The notes under the pieces: generated by a model
Database searches by the model: none
What the model was told of the DNA's origin: nothing
What the model saw: only the letters and a program-made list of their open reading frames with translations
Origin: Aliicoccus sp041838435
GTDB lineage: Bacteria > Bacillota > Bacilli > Staphylococcales > Salinicoccaceae
NCBI GenBank assembly: GCA_041838435.1
Contig: JBGYPO010000140.1
Location: forward strand, 1-20,723
Direction of reading: 5' to 3'
DNA length: 20,723 nucleotides
Translations under genes and position numbers: made by a program
Part shown: positions 7,516 to 15,501 of the stretch, piece after piece
Numbering within the stretch: the first letter of the stretch is position 1
Layout of the letters: every line of letters begins with the position of its first letter

Positions 7516-7535
7516 TCAATATTAGTTAAAGATTA

Positions 7536-9410
7536 TTAATTATCAGAGTCCTCATCTTCTTCTACGTCTGCGTCAACATCTTCATCCATGTCTTCTTCGG
7601 CATCTACATCTTCCTCAACATCTTCTTCTACGTCATCAGCTTCACCATTGCCGCCATTGACTGCAAATGCAGCACCGTTACGGCTCGTGTCAGCAACGCC
7701 GTAGAATTCTCCTGCGTTAATGTCGATTAGGATACTGTTCACGTTACCAATACCAACCGGCTCATCAAACCCGTGGCCTAACTCACGTAAACCGTCCAAG
7801 ACGTCTTCAGAAATTCCTTCTTCGAAGCGATATGAATCTACATTATTCGTATAGATTCTTGGCGCTTCAATTGCTTCTCTTAATTCCATGTCATATTCAA
7901 ACACGTTTAAAATTGTTTGGAACACAGATGTAATAATTGTCGGTCCACCTGGTGAACCTACTGTTAATACCGGCATTCCGTTTTCAAAGACAATTGTCGG
8001 TGTCATTGAGCTTAATGGGCGCTTGTTCGGCTGTACTTCGTTCGCTCCACCTGGCTCTGCATCAAAGTCTGTCAGTTCGTTATTGAGTAAAATACCATAA
8101 CCATCTACAGTGATACCTGAACCAAATACCTGCTCAATTGTCGTCGTATAACTTACAACGTTTCCTTCGCCGTCAGCAACAGTAAAGTGTGTTGTTTCAC
8201 CAATTGCCTTATCATCTACTTTTGCAAATAGATCATAATTTAATGCTACATCTTCAAATACTGTAGGATCTCCGGCTTCCGGTTCTTCCATCATAGACTC
8301 AAGATCGATGAGGTTTGCACGCTCTTCGATATATGCAGGGTCAAGTAAACCTTCTACTGGAACTTCAACAAATTCCGGGTCACCTGCATACATACCTCTG
8401 TCTGCATATGCTAAGTGCATCACTTCAGACATAATGTGGTATTTCTCTACAGAATCAAAGTCATATGCTTCAAGGTCAAAGTATTCCATCATCTCTAACA
8501 TTTGCAGTAGGAATATACCGCCTGAAGATGGTGGAGGCATACTTGCAATGTCATAGCCTTTATATTGACCCCAAATCGGTTCGTCAACAGTGACATCATA
8601 GTTCGCAAGGTCATCAGCTGTCATTGTGCCACCGAACTCTTGAACAGTCGCAGCAATTGCTTCAGCGATGTCTCCGTTAAAGTAAACATCTGCACCTTCG
8701 TCACTGATCATTTGTAACGTCGCTGATAAGTCAGCTTGTACTAACATATCGCCTTCAGCTAATGGCTCGCCATCTACAAAGAATATTGCTTCACTGCCAG
8801 GTGAAGCGAGAAGTTTTTCTGAACTCGACTCAATCATTTCAGATAAGTAATCATCAATAGGGAATCCGTTCTCAGCAAGATAAATTGCAGGCTCAATCAA
8901 TTCACTAAAATCAACAGTACCCCACATTTCATGGGCAGTTTCTAAACCACGCAGTGTACCAGGTACACCCACTGAGTTACCACTCATCACACGCTCTTGG
9001 AATGGCAACGGTTCGCCGTCTTCATCTAAGAACATTTCAGGATCTGCACCTGCAGGTGCACGTTCACGGGAGTTAACAATTGTTGTCTCGCCAGTTTCAG
9101 CATCGTAAACCATCATAAATCCACCGCCGCCGATACCAGACATCATCGGTTCAACAACTGTGAGTGCAAATTGCATAGCAATTGCAGCATCGATGGCATT
9201 ACCACCGTTTTCTAATACTTCCAAACCAACTTGTGAAGCCAATGGATGTGCTGAGACGACCATGCCGTTATCACCAGTCGCTTCAATATTTGCTTCGCTG
9301 TAATCTGGTGTGTATCGGTCATCTTGAGCAAAAATCATCGGGGATAAAGCGCTTGAGGCAATGAGGAAGGTCATGAACACCAAGAGTAGTTTCCTAGGTG
9401 AACTGTACAT
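7536..9410 (-). CDS. ggt: Secreted gamma-glutamyltransferase with acidic tail
   Basis: The enzyme cleaves gamma-glutamyl bonds (glutathione, glutamine, poly-gamma-glutamate) outside the cell. The 624-residue precursor has a signal peptide: basic SPRK, a hydrophobic run, and probable cleavage after FA at residue 28. Family marks include MSGIGGGGFM, the NSRERAP substrate motif, PPPSSGG, HLAYADR, and the autoprocessing site ETTHFTVAD with predicted nucleophile Thr406, followed by GILLNNELTDF and the SPGGPTI oxyanion region. A heterodimer formed by self-cleavage before Thr406 is expected from the family. The last 34 residues (7539-7640) are about two-thirds Asp and Glu, a low-complexity tail unusual for GGT. 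Start ATG 9410 has AGGAG eight bases upstream; the TTG before it is not needed. It is the only clear minus-strand gene here and interrupts the gapB-nrdR order known in S. aureus. Confidence 0.95.
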   Translation of the reverse strand: MYSSPRKLLLVFMTFLIASSALSPMIFAQDDRYTPDYSEANIEATGDNGMVVSAHPLASQVGLEVLENGGNAIDAAIAMQFALTVVEPMMSGIGGGGFMMVYDAETGETTIVNSRERAPAGADPEMFLDEDGEPLPFQERVMSGNSVGVPGTLRGLETAHEMWGTVDFSELIEPAIYLAENGFPIDDYLSEMIESSSEKLLASPGSEAIFFVDGEPLAEGDMLVQADLSATLQMISDEGADVYFNGDIAEAIAATVQEFGGTMTADDLANYDVTVDEPIWGQYKGYDIASMPPPSSGGIFLLQMLEMMEYFDLEAYDFDSVEKYHIMSEVMHLAYADRGMYAGDPEFVEVPVEGLLDPAYIEERANLIDLESMMEEPEAGDPTVFEDVALNYDLFAKVDDKAIGETTHFTVADGEGNVVSYTTTIEQVFGSGITVDGYGILLNNELTDFDAEPGGANEVQPNKRPLSSMTPTIVFENGMPVLTVGSPGGPTIITSVFQTILNVFEYDMELREAIEAPRIYTNNVDSYRFEEGISEDVLDGLRELGHGFDEPVGIGNVNSILIDINAGEFYGVADTSRNGAAFAVNGGNGEADDVEEDVEEDVDAEEDMDEDVDADVEEDEDSDN

Positions 9411-9564
9411 CAAATCATCTCCTAATATATTATTGAAATCGTTTTCACTTTATCAAACATTTATACTAAAAGTCAAATATATATGCATTATTATTTGATA
9501 AAACTTTAAAGTATTTTCTTTTTCCTGATGGTTATTAAGCATCTAAAAATTGAGGGATTTATGA

Positions 9565-9585
9565 TATAGTTGTACATACTATAAT
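9565..9585 (+). promoter_or_regulatory. nrdR -10 region overlapped by a palindrome
   Basis: TATAAT (9580-9585) is 19 bases upstream of the nrdR ATG. It overlaps an inverted repeat with perfect 6-bp arms, TATAGT (9565-9570) and ACTATA (9578-9583), separated by TGTACAT. No clear -35 hexamer is present. The palindrome could be an operator; which protein would bind it is unknown. Confidence 0.45.
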
Positions 9586-9604
9586 GTAGAAGAAAGGTGA
9601 TCAC

Positions 9605-10057
9605 ATGAAATGTCCGAATTGTTCACACCAAAATTCAAAAGTTATTGATTCAAGACACGTAGAAGATTTGGATTCAATTAGACGACGTCGTGAATGTGAA
9701 GCGTGTCACATGCGTTTTACAACATTCGAACGCGTTGAGCTATCACCTTTAGTCGTTGTTAAAAAGGACGGAACACGTGAAGTGTTTAATCGTGAGAAGT
9801 TACTCGACGGTTTAATAAGAGCCTGCCAAAAAAGACCGGTTGCGTTTTCTGAATTAGAGCTGCTTGTTGAGCGTGTCATCCAACAATTACGAAATTTAAA
9901 CCAAAATGAAGTGACGTCGAGTGAAATTGGCGAGTTTGTAATGAAAGAACTGATTGAACTTGATCAAGTTGCTTATGTGCGTTTCGCTTCAGTATATAAG
10001 GAATTCAAAGATATCGATCAATTAAAAGATGTACTGATTAATTTAACTGAGAAATAG
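9605..10057 (+). CDS. nrdR: Transcriptional repressor NrdR
   Basis: NrdR is a nucleotide-sensing repressor of ribonucleotide reductase genes. The 150-residue protein has the expected two domains. An N-terminal zinc ribbon starts MKCPNC and continues with SRRR-like SIRRRRECEACHMRFTTFER, giving the CxxC pairs at residues 3/6 and about 31/34. An ATP-cone follows (VVVKKDGTREVFNREKLLDGLIRAC and onwards to VAYVRFASVYKEF). SD AAAGGTGA sits at good distance from ATG 9605. It is directly upstream of dnaB and dnaI, the standard Bacillus/Staphylococcus arrangement linking dNTP supply control to replication initiation. The stop overlaps the possible GTG of dnaB. Confidence 0.97.
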   Translation: MKCPNCSHQNSKVIDSRHVEDLDSIRRRRECEACHMRFTTFERVELSPLVVVKKDGTREVFNREKLLDGLIRACQKRPVAFSELELLVERVIQQLRNLNQNEVTSSEIGEFVMKELIELDQVAYVRFASVYKEFKDIDQLKDVLINLTEK

Positions 10058-10065
10058 TGATAATA

Positions 10066-11373
10066 ATGAATATTAATGAACGCATAAAACCAAATACAGA
10101 ATTTATGATTTATAAACCGAATCAAATATCAAGTGAGCATTTTCAAATATTGAATCACTTATACTTACCAATTATCGGTCCTGAAACATTAATGACTTAT
10201 GTTTATTTTTATCATTTGAATCCGGACAATGAACCGTTTAATTTTCAATTACACCGCACGCTTTTGGATGGGTTGAACGTGACAATCAGTGATTTAGAGA
10301 CGTATACAAATCGTTTAGAGGCGATAGGGTTAATGAAGACGTACCAGTCAACGCGAGAACATGATGATGTGTTGATGTATGAAGTATTACTGCCATTAAC
10401 ACCCGAACTCTTTTTTAAGGATACGATGTTAAGTTTTTATTTGCATCGACAGGTCGGCAGCGCGTCATATAAAATTTTAACTGAGCGCTTCATGTACCCG
10501 AAACGACCGGATGGTTTTGTTGAGATATCTAAAAAGTTTTCTGATGTGTTTGAGACAGATGATGCGAACTTAAGTATTTCTGACGTGCCAAGTCAACGTC
10601 ATGAGATTAAAAGCACAGGCCCGAATGTAAATATGGATGATTTTGATTTTGATGTATTATTTACGCATTTAAAAGGTACGAAGATTGACCGTCAGTTTTT
10701 TGATACAGAGACGAAGCTGTTGATTGTAAAATTGTCAGTGCTCTTTAAACTAAATGCATATGATATGAAACATATATTATTAGAATGTACAGACGCACGC
10801 GGTGGCATCGACCATAGAAAACTAAAATCTGCTGCGCGCAAGTACTTCCAACGTGAGCAAAGAGGTGTGCGTAAGAAGCCGGAAGCGACCACGCAGGTAC
10901 CTGAACAAACGGATGCTTACTTTGAAAGATTAGAGAATATTAATCCGCTTGATAGGATTACAACGATAAGACAGCATAAGCCGACGGAAGAAGATTTAAA
11001 GATTATCACAGAGTTATTGACGCGTTTTTCTTTTACGAATGGTGCAATTAATGTGTTGATGGAATATGTATATCAACAGCTTGAAGGTGAGATACCTTTT
11101 AACTATGTGATGACCGTTGCAAGGACATGGCAGGAATCCGGTGTATCTAATGCGATTGATGCACTGAGTGAAGTCGAGCAATTTAAAGAACGTCAAACTA
11201 AGTATAAGAAGAAACAAAGTTATTCGAAAAAAGATAGACCGGGTGAAGTGCGGCCTGCATGGTTAGATCAAGTAGACGAACAGAATGCAGAACCTGATGC
11301 GAATGAACCAGACGACGGTGAGAAGAATGATGAATTTGATACACTGTTAAATTATTTCAAGAGGGGAGAGTAA
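10066..11373 (+). CDS. dnaB: Replication initiation and membrane attachment protein DnaB
   Basis: This is the Gram-positive primosome protein DnaB (not the replicative helicase), which with DnaD and DnaI loads the helicase at origins and restart sites. The 435 residues contain a winged-helix-like N-terminal half (IYKPNQISSEHFQILNHLYLPIIGPETLMTYVYF) and a C-terminal YxxxIxxW-type DnaB/DnaD region (LTRFSFTNGAINVLMEYVYQQLEG, then NYVMTVARTWQESGV). The end is highly charged (RPAWLDQ, then an Asp/Glu/Asn-rich stretch to GLU at the stop). The start is uncertain: GTG 10057 overlaps the nrdR stop, while ATG 10066 is canonical but has only a weak SD. I prefer ATG with translational coupling. dnaI starts 7 bases after the stop. 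Confidence 0.93.
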   Translation: MNINERIKPNTEFMIYKPNQISSEHFQILNHLYLPIIGPETLMTYVYFYHLNPDNEPFNFQLHRTLLDGLNVTISDLETYTNRLEAIGLMKTYQSTREHDDVLMYEVLLPLTPELFFKDTMLSFYLHRQVGSASYKILTERFMYPKRPDGFVEISKKFSDVFETDDANLSISDVPSQRHEIKSTGPNVNMDDFDFDVLFTHLKGTKIDRQFFDTETKLLIVKLSVLFKLNAYDMKHILLECTDARGGIDHRKLKSAARKYFQREQRGVRKKPEATTQVPEQTDAYFERLENINPLDRITTIRQHKPTEEDLKIITELLTRFSFTNGAINVLMEYVYQQLEGEIPFNYVMTVARTWQESGVSNAIDALSEVEQFKERQTKYKKKQSYSKKDRPGEVRPAWLDQVDEQNAEPDANEPDDGEKNDEFDTLLNYFKRGE

Positions 11374-11380
11374 TCAATCA

Positions 11381-12310
11381 ATGGAACGAATTAACCAATT
11401 TCTAGCACTGAATAAAGAAACGGAAGAGATGTACCAGGAAACGCTTCAGCGCATTTTATCGCATCCAAAAACAAAAGCATTATTTAATAATGAAGACACA
11501 CCGATTACTCCGACGATGATAGAAAATGATTTACTTGTGATGAATGAATACATTTCAGCAGAAACGACGTGTGAGCGCTGTGGTTCTGTTGATACGTGCT
11601 GTAATAATCCTAAAGGATACGTGCCAAAAATAGATGTGCGTAACAGCCGTATTCATGTGATATATGAACCGTGCGAACAAAAAGTGAAAGAAGATGCATA
11701 TAATAAGCGCAAGCAGATGATTGATGCGCAATTCGTATCGCAGGATATAAAGGATGCGACATTTGAATCGATTACACACTACCCGAGTACAAATCGTAAA
11801 GATGTACATCAAAAACTGATGAAAAAAGCATATGATATTCTAAATAACCAACATCATAAAGGATTATATATTCATGGTAAATTTGGTGTCGGTAAAAGTT
11901 ACTTTTTAGGTGCGCTCGCAAATGAGCTGTCTAAATATCAAATTTCTTCAGTCTTAATTTATGTACCAGAGTTTATCAGCCGCTTAAAAGGTGGATTTAG
12001 TGACGGCACCACACAGCAGTTACTGACTACTGTAAAAACTGCGGAAGTATTGATATTAGACGATTTAGGTGCAGAAGATGTGACACCGTGGGTAAGGGAT
12101 GAAGTGATATCTAACGTATTGCATTATCGCATGGTAGAAAATTTACCAACATTCATTTCATCGAACTTTACAATGGAGTCGCTTGAACAGAATTACCGTA
12201 AAACACGTGATAATGGTGTGGAAGAGACGAAATCTCGACGCATTCTTGAGAGATTGCGTGCATTATGTGATGAAGTTGAGCTTAAAGGTGATAACTATCG
12301 TAATTCTTAG
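11381..12310 (+). CDS. dnaI: Primosomal helicase loader DnaI
   Basis: DnaI is the AAA+ ATPase that loads the replicative helicase DnaC onto DNA in Firmicutes. The 309 residues split into an N-terminal helicase-binding region with a cysteine cluster (CERCG and CC at residues 64-74, plus Cys98) consistent with the known zinc site, and a C-terminal AAA+ module. The latter has Walker A GKFGVGKS (166-173), Walker B VLILDDLGAED, a sensor-1-like FISSNFTMESL and a final arginine-rich RRILERLRAL segment. The SD lies in GAGGGGAGAG (11361-11370), overlapping the end of dnaB. It is the last gene of nrdR-dnaB-dnaI; no hairpin terminator is seen before the thrS promoter, which begins immediately after the stop. 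Confidence 0.96.
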   Translation: MERINQFLALNKETEEMYQETLQRILSHPKTKALFNNEDTPITPTMIENDLLVMNEYISAETTCERCGSVDTCCNNPKGYVPKIDVRNSRIHVIYEPCEQKVKEDAYNKRKQMIDAQFVSQDIKDATFESITHYPSTNRKDVHQKLMKKAYDILNNQHHKGLYIHGKFGVGKSYFLGALANELSKYQISSVLIYVPEFISRLKGGFSDGTTQQLLTTVKTAEVLILDDLGAEDVTPWVRDEVISNVLHYRMVENLPTFISSNFTMESLEQNYRKTRDNGVEETKSRRILERLRALCDEVELKGDNYRNS

Positions 12311-12339
12311 TTTACTTTCATTACAATTCAGACTATAAT
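12311..12339 (+). promoter_or_regulatory. Promoter of the thrS T-box transcript
   Basis: TTTACT (12311-12316), exactly 17 bases, then a perfect TATAAT (12334-12339). It starts one base after the dnaI stop codon and lies just upstream of the T-box leader. Confidence 0.75.
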
Positions 12340-12345
12340 TATGGG

Positions 12346-12570
12346 TATTAAATAAATAGTAAATAAGGACAAGACGCAGTTCAAACTTTTCTAGAGAGTG
12401 CATGGTGGTGGAAATGCATAAAGTTGAATTGTTGTTACTCCCTTCTCATGTGTTGGTTAATACCAACCGGTAGCTACCCGATAGCGTAGTACAATTAGAG
12501 GCATAATTCATTATGCGAAATTGGGTGGTACCACGAGAAACTCGTCCCTTGTATAGGGATGGGTTTTTTT
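12346..12570 (+). promoter_or_regulatory. T-box riboswitch controlling thrS
   Basis: T-box leaders bind uncharged tRNA and switch between terminator and antiterminator. Here the conserved T-box sequence TGGGTGGTACCACG occupies 12522-12535. The terminator follows, with CTCGTCCCT (12541-12549) pairing with AGGGATGGG (12555-12563) and then seven T (12564-12570). Stem I material lies at about 12366-12450, with GTTCAA pairing with TTGAAT and GACAAG nearly pairing with CTTCTC near its base. ACT in the unpaired stretch between these helices (TTGTTGTTACTCCC) is the likely specifier, a threonine codon, which matches the downstream thrS. The specifier assignment is by eye, not from a computed fold. Confidence 0.95.
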
Positions 12571-12598
12571 ATTTACTTAAAAAGAGAGGATGATTGGC

Positions 12599-14527
12599 AT
12601 GGCAGAAATTAATGTGAAGTTTCCCGATGGTAATGTAAAGGAGTTTTCTCAAGGTACGACTGCTGAAGAAATTGCAGGTTCAATTAGCCCGGGACTTAAA
12701 AAAGCATCACTTGCAGCTAAGGTTGATGGTAATCTGTATGATTTGAGACGTCCGATTGAGACAGATGTATCAATAGAACTAATTACAAATCGAGATGACA
12801 TGGGGTTACACATTCTGCGTCACTCAACAGCGCATCTGATGGCACAAGCGCTAAGACGTTTATATGGTGATGTGAAGTTTGGTGTAGGGCCGGTCATTGA
12901 AGAAGGGTTCTATTATGATTTTGATACTGAAGAACACATATCAGAAGAAGATTTAGAAAAGATTGAACGCGAAATGCAACGTATCGTCGATGAGAATGTT
13001 GCGATTGAGCGTTTCGAGATGACGAAGGACGAAGCGCGCGAATTATTTAAAGGTGATCCATATAAACAAGAACTCATCGGTGAAATCCCTGAGGACGATG
13101 TACTGACTGTATATGCTCAAGGGGAATTTAAAGATTTATGTCGTGGTGTCCACGTGCCGTCTACATCTAAGATTAAAGTCTTTAAACTGTTATCAACAGC
13201 AGGCGCGTACTGGCGTGGAGATTCTGATAACAAGATGCTGCAGCGTATTTATGGTACAGCATTTTTCGATAAAAAGGACTTAAAAGCATATTTAAATTTG
13301 CGTGAAGAGCGTAAAGCGCGAGACCATAGAAAAATCGGTAAAGACATGGAACTATTCCAGTCATCACAGCTCGTTGGTGCCGGCTTACCTTTATGGTTAC
13401 CGAATGGGGCGACAATCCGTCGTGAGATTGAGCGTTATATTGTAGATAAAGAAATTTCACTCGGTTATGAACATGTGTACACGCCAATTATGGCTAACGT
13501 TGATTTATATAAAACAAGCGGTCACTGGGAGCACTACCAGGATGACATGTTCCCACCGATGAAAATTGGTTCTGAAGAACTTGTGCTGCGTCCGATGAAC
13601 TGCCCGCACCACATGATGATCTATAAACAAAAGCGTCACTCATATCGAGAACTGCCGGTCAGAATTGCAGAGCTAGGACTCATGCATAGGTTTGAAGCGA
13701 GTGGGGCAGTTAGTGGACTACAACGTGTGCGTGGTATGACACTGAATGATGCACACGTATTTGTGAGACCAGACCAAATTAAAGATGAGTTCAAGCGTGT
13801 CGTACAGCTTATTATCGATGTGTATAAAGACTTCCAGTTTGAAAACTATTCATTTAGACTGAGTTATCGTGATCCTGAAGATAAAGAAAAGTATTTCGAT
13901 GACGATGAGATGTGGAACAACGCAGAGTCGATGCTTAAAGAAGCAGCAGATGAAATGGGACTTGATTATGTTGAAGCACTTGATGAAGCAGCGTTCTACG
14001 GACCTAAACTGGATGTACAAGTGAAAACTGCACTTGGTCATGATGATACGTTATCGACTGTACAGCTTGATTTCTTATTGCCGGAACGTTTTGATTTAAA
14101 TTATGTCGGCAGTGACGGAAGTTTACATCGTCCAGTTGTTATTCACAGAGGTATCGTTTCGACGATGGAGCGCTTTGTCGCTTACCTCACTGAAGAATAT
14201 AAAGGTGCATTTCCATTATGGCTCGCACCACAGCAGGTTGAAATTATTCCGGTTAACAACGACTATCACTATGACTATGCGAAAACACTACAAGAAGAAT
14301 TACGCTCTCACGGTGTCCGCGTAAACATCGATGACCGCAATGAAAAGATGGGTTATAAAATCCGTGAAGCTCAGATGAGAAAAGTGCCTTATCAAATTGT
14401 ACTTGGTGATAAAGAAACAGAAAACCAATCGGTCAATATTCGTAAATACGGTGAGGATAAACAGGAAACAATGGAACGCGAAGATTTTATCTGGAAAATT
14501 GTTGATGAAATTCGTCTGAAGAAATAA
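12599..14527 (+). CDS. thrS: Threonyl-tRNA synthetase
   Basis: It charges tRNA-Thr with threonine. The 642 residues hold an N-terminal TGS domain (about 1-62), an editing domain with HSTAHL (HxxxH) and CRGVHVPS, which removes mischarged serine, then the class II catalytic core (YKTSGHWEHYQDDMF, LRPMNCPHHMMIY, RIAELGLMHRFEASGAVSGLQRVRGMT, and HRGIVSTMERF as motif 3), and an anticodon-binding domain (QVEIIPVNNDYHYDYA to the end at EIRLKK). ATG 12599 is chosen over ATG 12590 because the SD GAGAGG (12584-12589) directly abuts the earlier codon and is correctly spaced for the later one. Expression is controlled by the T-box just upstream. Confidence 0.98.
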   Translation: MAEINVKFPDGNVKEFSQGTTAEEIAGSISPGLKKASLAAKVDGNLYDLRRPIETDVSIELITNRDDMGLHILRHSTAHLMAQALRRLYGDVKFGVGPVIEEGFYYDFDTEEHISEEDLEKIEREMQRIVDENVAIERFEMTKDEARELFKGDPYKQELIGEIPEDDVLTVYAQGEFKDLCRGVHVPSTSKIKVFKLLSTAGAYWRGDSDNKMLQRIYGTAFFDKKDLKAYLNLREERKARDHRKIGKDMELFQSSQLVGAGLPLWLPNGATIRREIERYIVDKEISLGYEHVYTPIMANVDLYKTSGHWEHYQDDMFPPMKIGSEELVLRPMNCPHHMMIYKQKRHSYRELPVRIAELGLMHRFEASGAVSGLQRVRGMTLNDAHVFVRPDQIKDEFKRVVQLIIDVYKDFQFENYSFRLSYRDPEDKEKYFDDDEMWNNAESMLKEAADEMGLDYVEALDEAAFYGPKLDVQVKTALGHDDTLSTVQLDFLLPERFDLNYVGSDGSLHRPVVIHRGIVSTMERFVAYLTEEYKGAFPLWLAPQQVEIIPVNNDYHYDYAKTLQEELRSHGVRVNIDDRNEKMGYKIREAQMRKVPYQIVLGDKETENQSVNIRKYGEDKQETMEREDFIWKIVDEIRLKK

Positions 14528-14556
14528 TTGACATTTACTAAGTACTCGTGTAGTAT
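14528..14556 (+). promoter_or_regulatory. Promoter of infC-rpmI-rplT
   Basis: A perfect TTGACA (14528-14533) starts right after the thrS stop; 17 bases later comes TAGTAT (14551-14556), a near-consensus -10. It is the strongest -35 in the window, as expected for a ribosomal protein operon. Confidence 0.8.
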
Positions 14557-14561
14557 TATAA

Positions 14562-14715
14562 GAGTTGAATGAACGGACAAGAAGAAGCAACCCTTCTCAC
14601 CTACAAGCCATCTTGTGTAAGTAGGTTATCTAAATTATTATCCTAGAGAAACTAGGGTAATCGTTGAGCGGGTTGCGAATTACAGCAACGCGCTCTTTTT
14701 GTCTGTTTAAATATT
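14562..14715 (+). promoter_or_regulatory. L20-type autoregulatory leader of infC-rpmI-rplT
   Basis: In Bacillus subtilis ribosomal protein L20 binds its operon leader and causes premature termination. This leader sits in the same position and holds several hairpins: GAAG/CTTC near 14581-14596, CCTAC/GTAGG (14600-14604 with 14621-14625) enclosing ACAAG/CTTGT, a CCTAG/CTAGG hairpin (14642-14656), and finally a strong terminator upstream of infC. Identity as an L20 leader rests on position, size and the terminator before the first gene; the L20-binding structure itself was not folded. Confidence 0.8.
14666..14700 (+). terminator. Conditional terminator in the infC leader
   Basis: GAGCG and GTTGC on the left pair with GCAAC and CGCTC on the right, followed by five T (14696-14700). 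It lies before the coding region, so it must be conditional, consistent with attenuation by L20. Confidence 0.9.
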
Positions 14716-14717
14716 AT

Positions 14718-14733
14718 GGAGGTGTCAACAATA
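14718..14733 (+). promoter_or_regulatory. infC ribosome binding site with AUA start codon
   Basis: GGAGGTG (14718-14724) is a near-perfect SD. Six bases later comes ATA (14731-14733). The nearby ATG 14716 shares its G with the SD and has nothing resembling an SD upstream, so it cannot be used efficiently. Confidence 0.8.
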
Positions 14734-15255
14734 GCAAAAGATCAGACGTTTATTAATGATCAGATTCGTGCAAGGGAAGTTCGATTAATCGGACAAAATG
14801 GTGACCAACTCGGTATTAAGACAAAAGCTGAAGCTATGGAGCTCGCAGAACGTGTTGATTTAGATGTTGTACTTGTCGCACCAAAAGCGAAACCGCCTGT
14901 TGCGAGAATCATGGATTTTGGTAAGTTTAAGTACGAGCAGCAAAAGAAAGACAAGGAAGCACGCAAAAAACAAAAAATAGTTAACGTTAAGGAAATTCGT
15001 CTTTCTCCAACGATAGATGAACATGATGTTAACACGAAGATGAAGAATGCGATTAAATTCTTATCTAAAGAAGACAAGGTTAAAGTATCGATTCGTTTTA
15101 AAGGGCGTGCGATCACACACAAAGAGATTGGTCGAGATGTCCTAATTAAATTCGCAGATGCACTTAAGGCAGAAACGGATGCGGTCGTTGAGCAATATCC
15201 AAAAATGGAAGGCCGCTCTATGTTCATGGTCATTGCACCTGCAAAAGAAAAATAA
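14731..15255 (+). CDS. infC: Translation initiation factor IF-3
   Basis: IF-3 keeps 30S subunits free and checks the start codon-anticodon pairing. The 174-residue product begins (f)M-AKDQTFINDQIRAREVRLIGQNGDQLG, has the linker ARIMDFGKFKYEQQKKDKEARKKQK and a C-terminal KEIRLSPTIDEHDVNTKMKN segment, the usual two-domain plan. The start is taken as ATA 14731, in register with the B. subtilis start, which is also non-AUG. E. coli and Bacillus infC use AUU, and IF-3 discriminates against such starts, giving negative autoregulation, so an AUA start would fit that known control. It is first in the infC-rpmI-rplT operon behind the L20 leader. Confidence 0.96.
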   Translation: MAKDQTFINDQIRAREVRLIGQNGDQLGIKTKAEAMELAERVDLDVVLVAPKAKPPVARIMDFGKFKYEQQKKDKEARKKQKIVNVKEIRLSPTIDEHDVNTKMKNAIKFLSKEDKVKVSIRFKGRAITHKEIGRDVLIKFADALKAETDAVVEQYPKMEGRSMFMVIAPAKEK

Positions 15256-15274
15256 ATTTTGAGGAGTATTTAAT

Positions 15275-15478
15275 ATGCCAAAGATGAAAACCCACAAAGG
15301 TTACGCTAAACGAGTGAAGAGAACTGCAACAGGAAAGTTTAAGAGAAACCGTGCATATACTTCACACTTATTTGCAAATAAATCTACAAAACAAAAACGT
15401 CATTTACGTAAAGCGACATTAGTTGCTAAAGGTGATGCTAGACGTTTAACACAGCTACTTGCGAGAGCGGCTAAATAA
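15275..15478 (+). CDS. rpmI: Large-subunit ribosomal protein L35 (bL35)
   Basis: A 67-residue very basic protein of the 50S subunit. The start MPKMKTHKGYAKRVKRTATGKFKR and the later KQKRHLRKATLVAKGD are highly typical of L35. GAGGAG is well placed before ATG 15275. It sits between infC and rplT, the conserved order in Firmicutes, 19 bases after the infC stop. Confidence 0.98.
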   Translation: MPKMKTHKGYAKRVKRTATGKFKRNRAYTSHLFANKSTKQKRHLRKATLVAKGDARRLTQLLARAAK

Positions 15479-15501
15479 TCGTATATTAGGAGGAAATTTA
15501 A

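Noticed and set aside
6881..7519. Minus-strand repeat protein of about 212 residues
   Set aside because: The frame is open because the unit is 17 codons long. Its TTG start lies inside the ggt terminator and has no SD.
6500..9600. Insertion sequence or phage attachment site behind the ggt insertion
   Set aside because: I found no transposase or integrase frame, no terminal inverted repeats and no flanking direct repeat.
12366..12535. tRNA-like structure upstream of thrS
   Set aside because: The hairpins belong to the T-box leader; there is no cloverleaf with anticodon and acceptor stem.
14716..14718. ATG as start of infC
   Set aside because: It overlaps the SD and has none of its own; ATA 14731 is correctly spaced.
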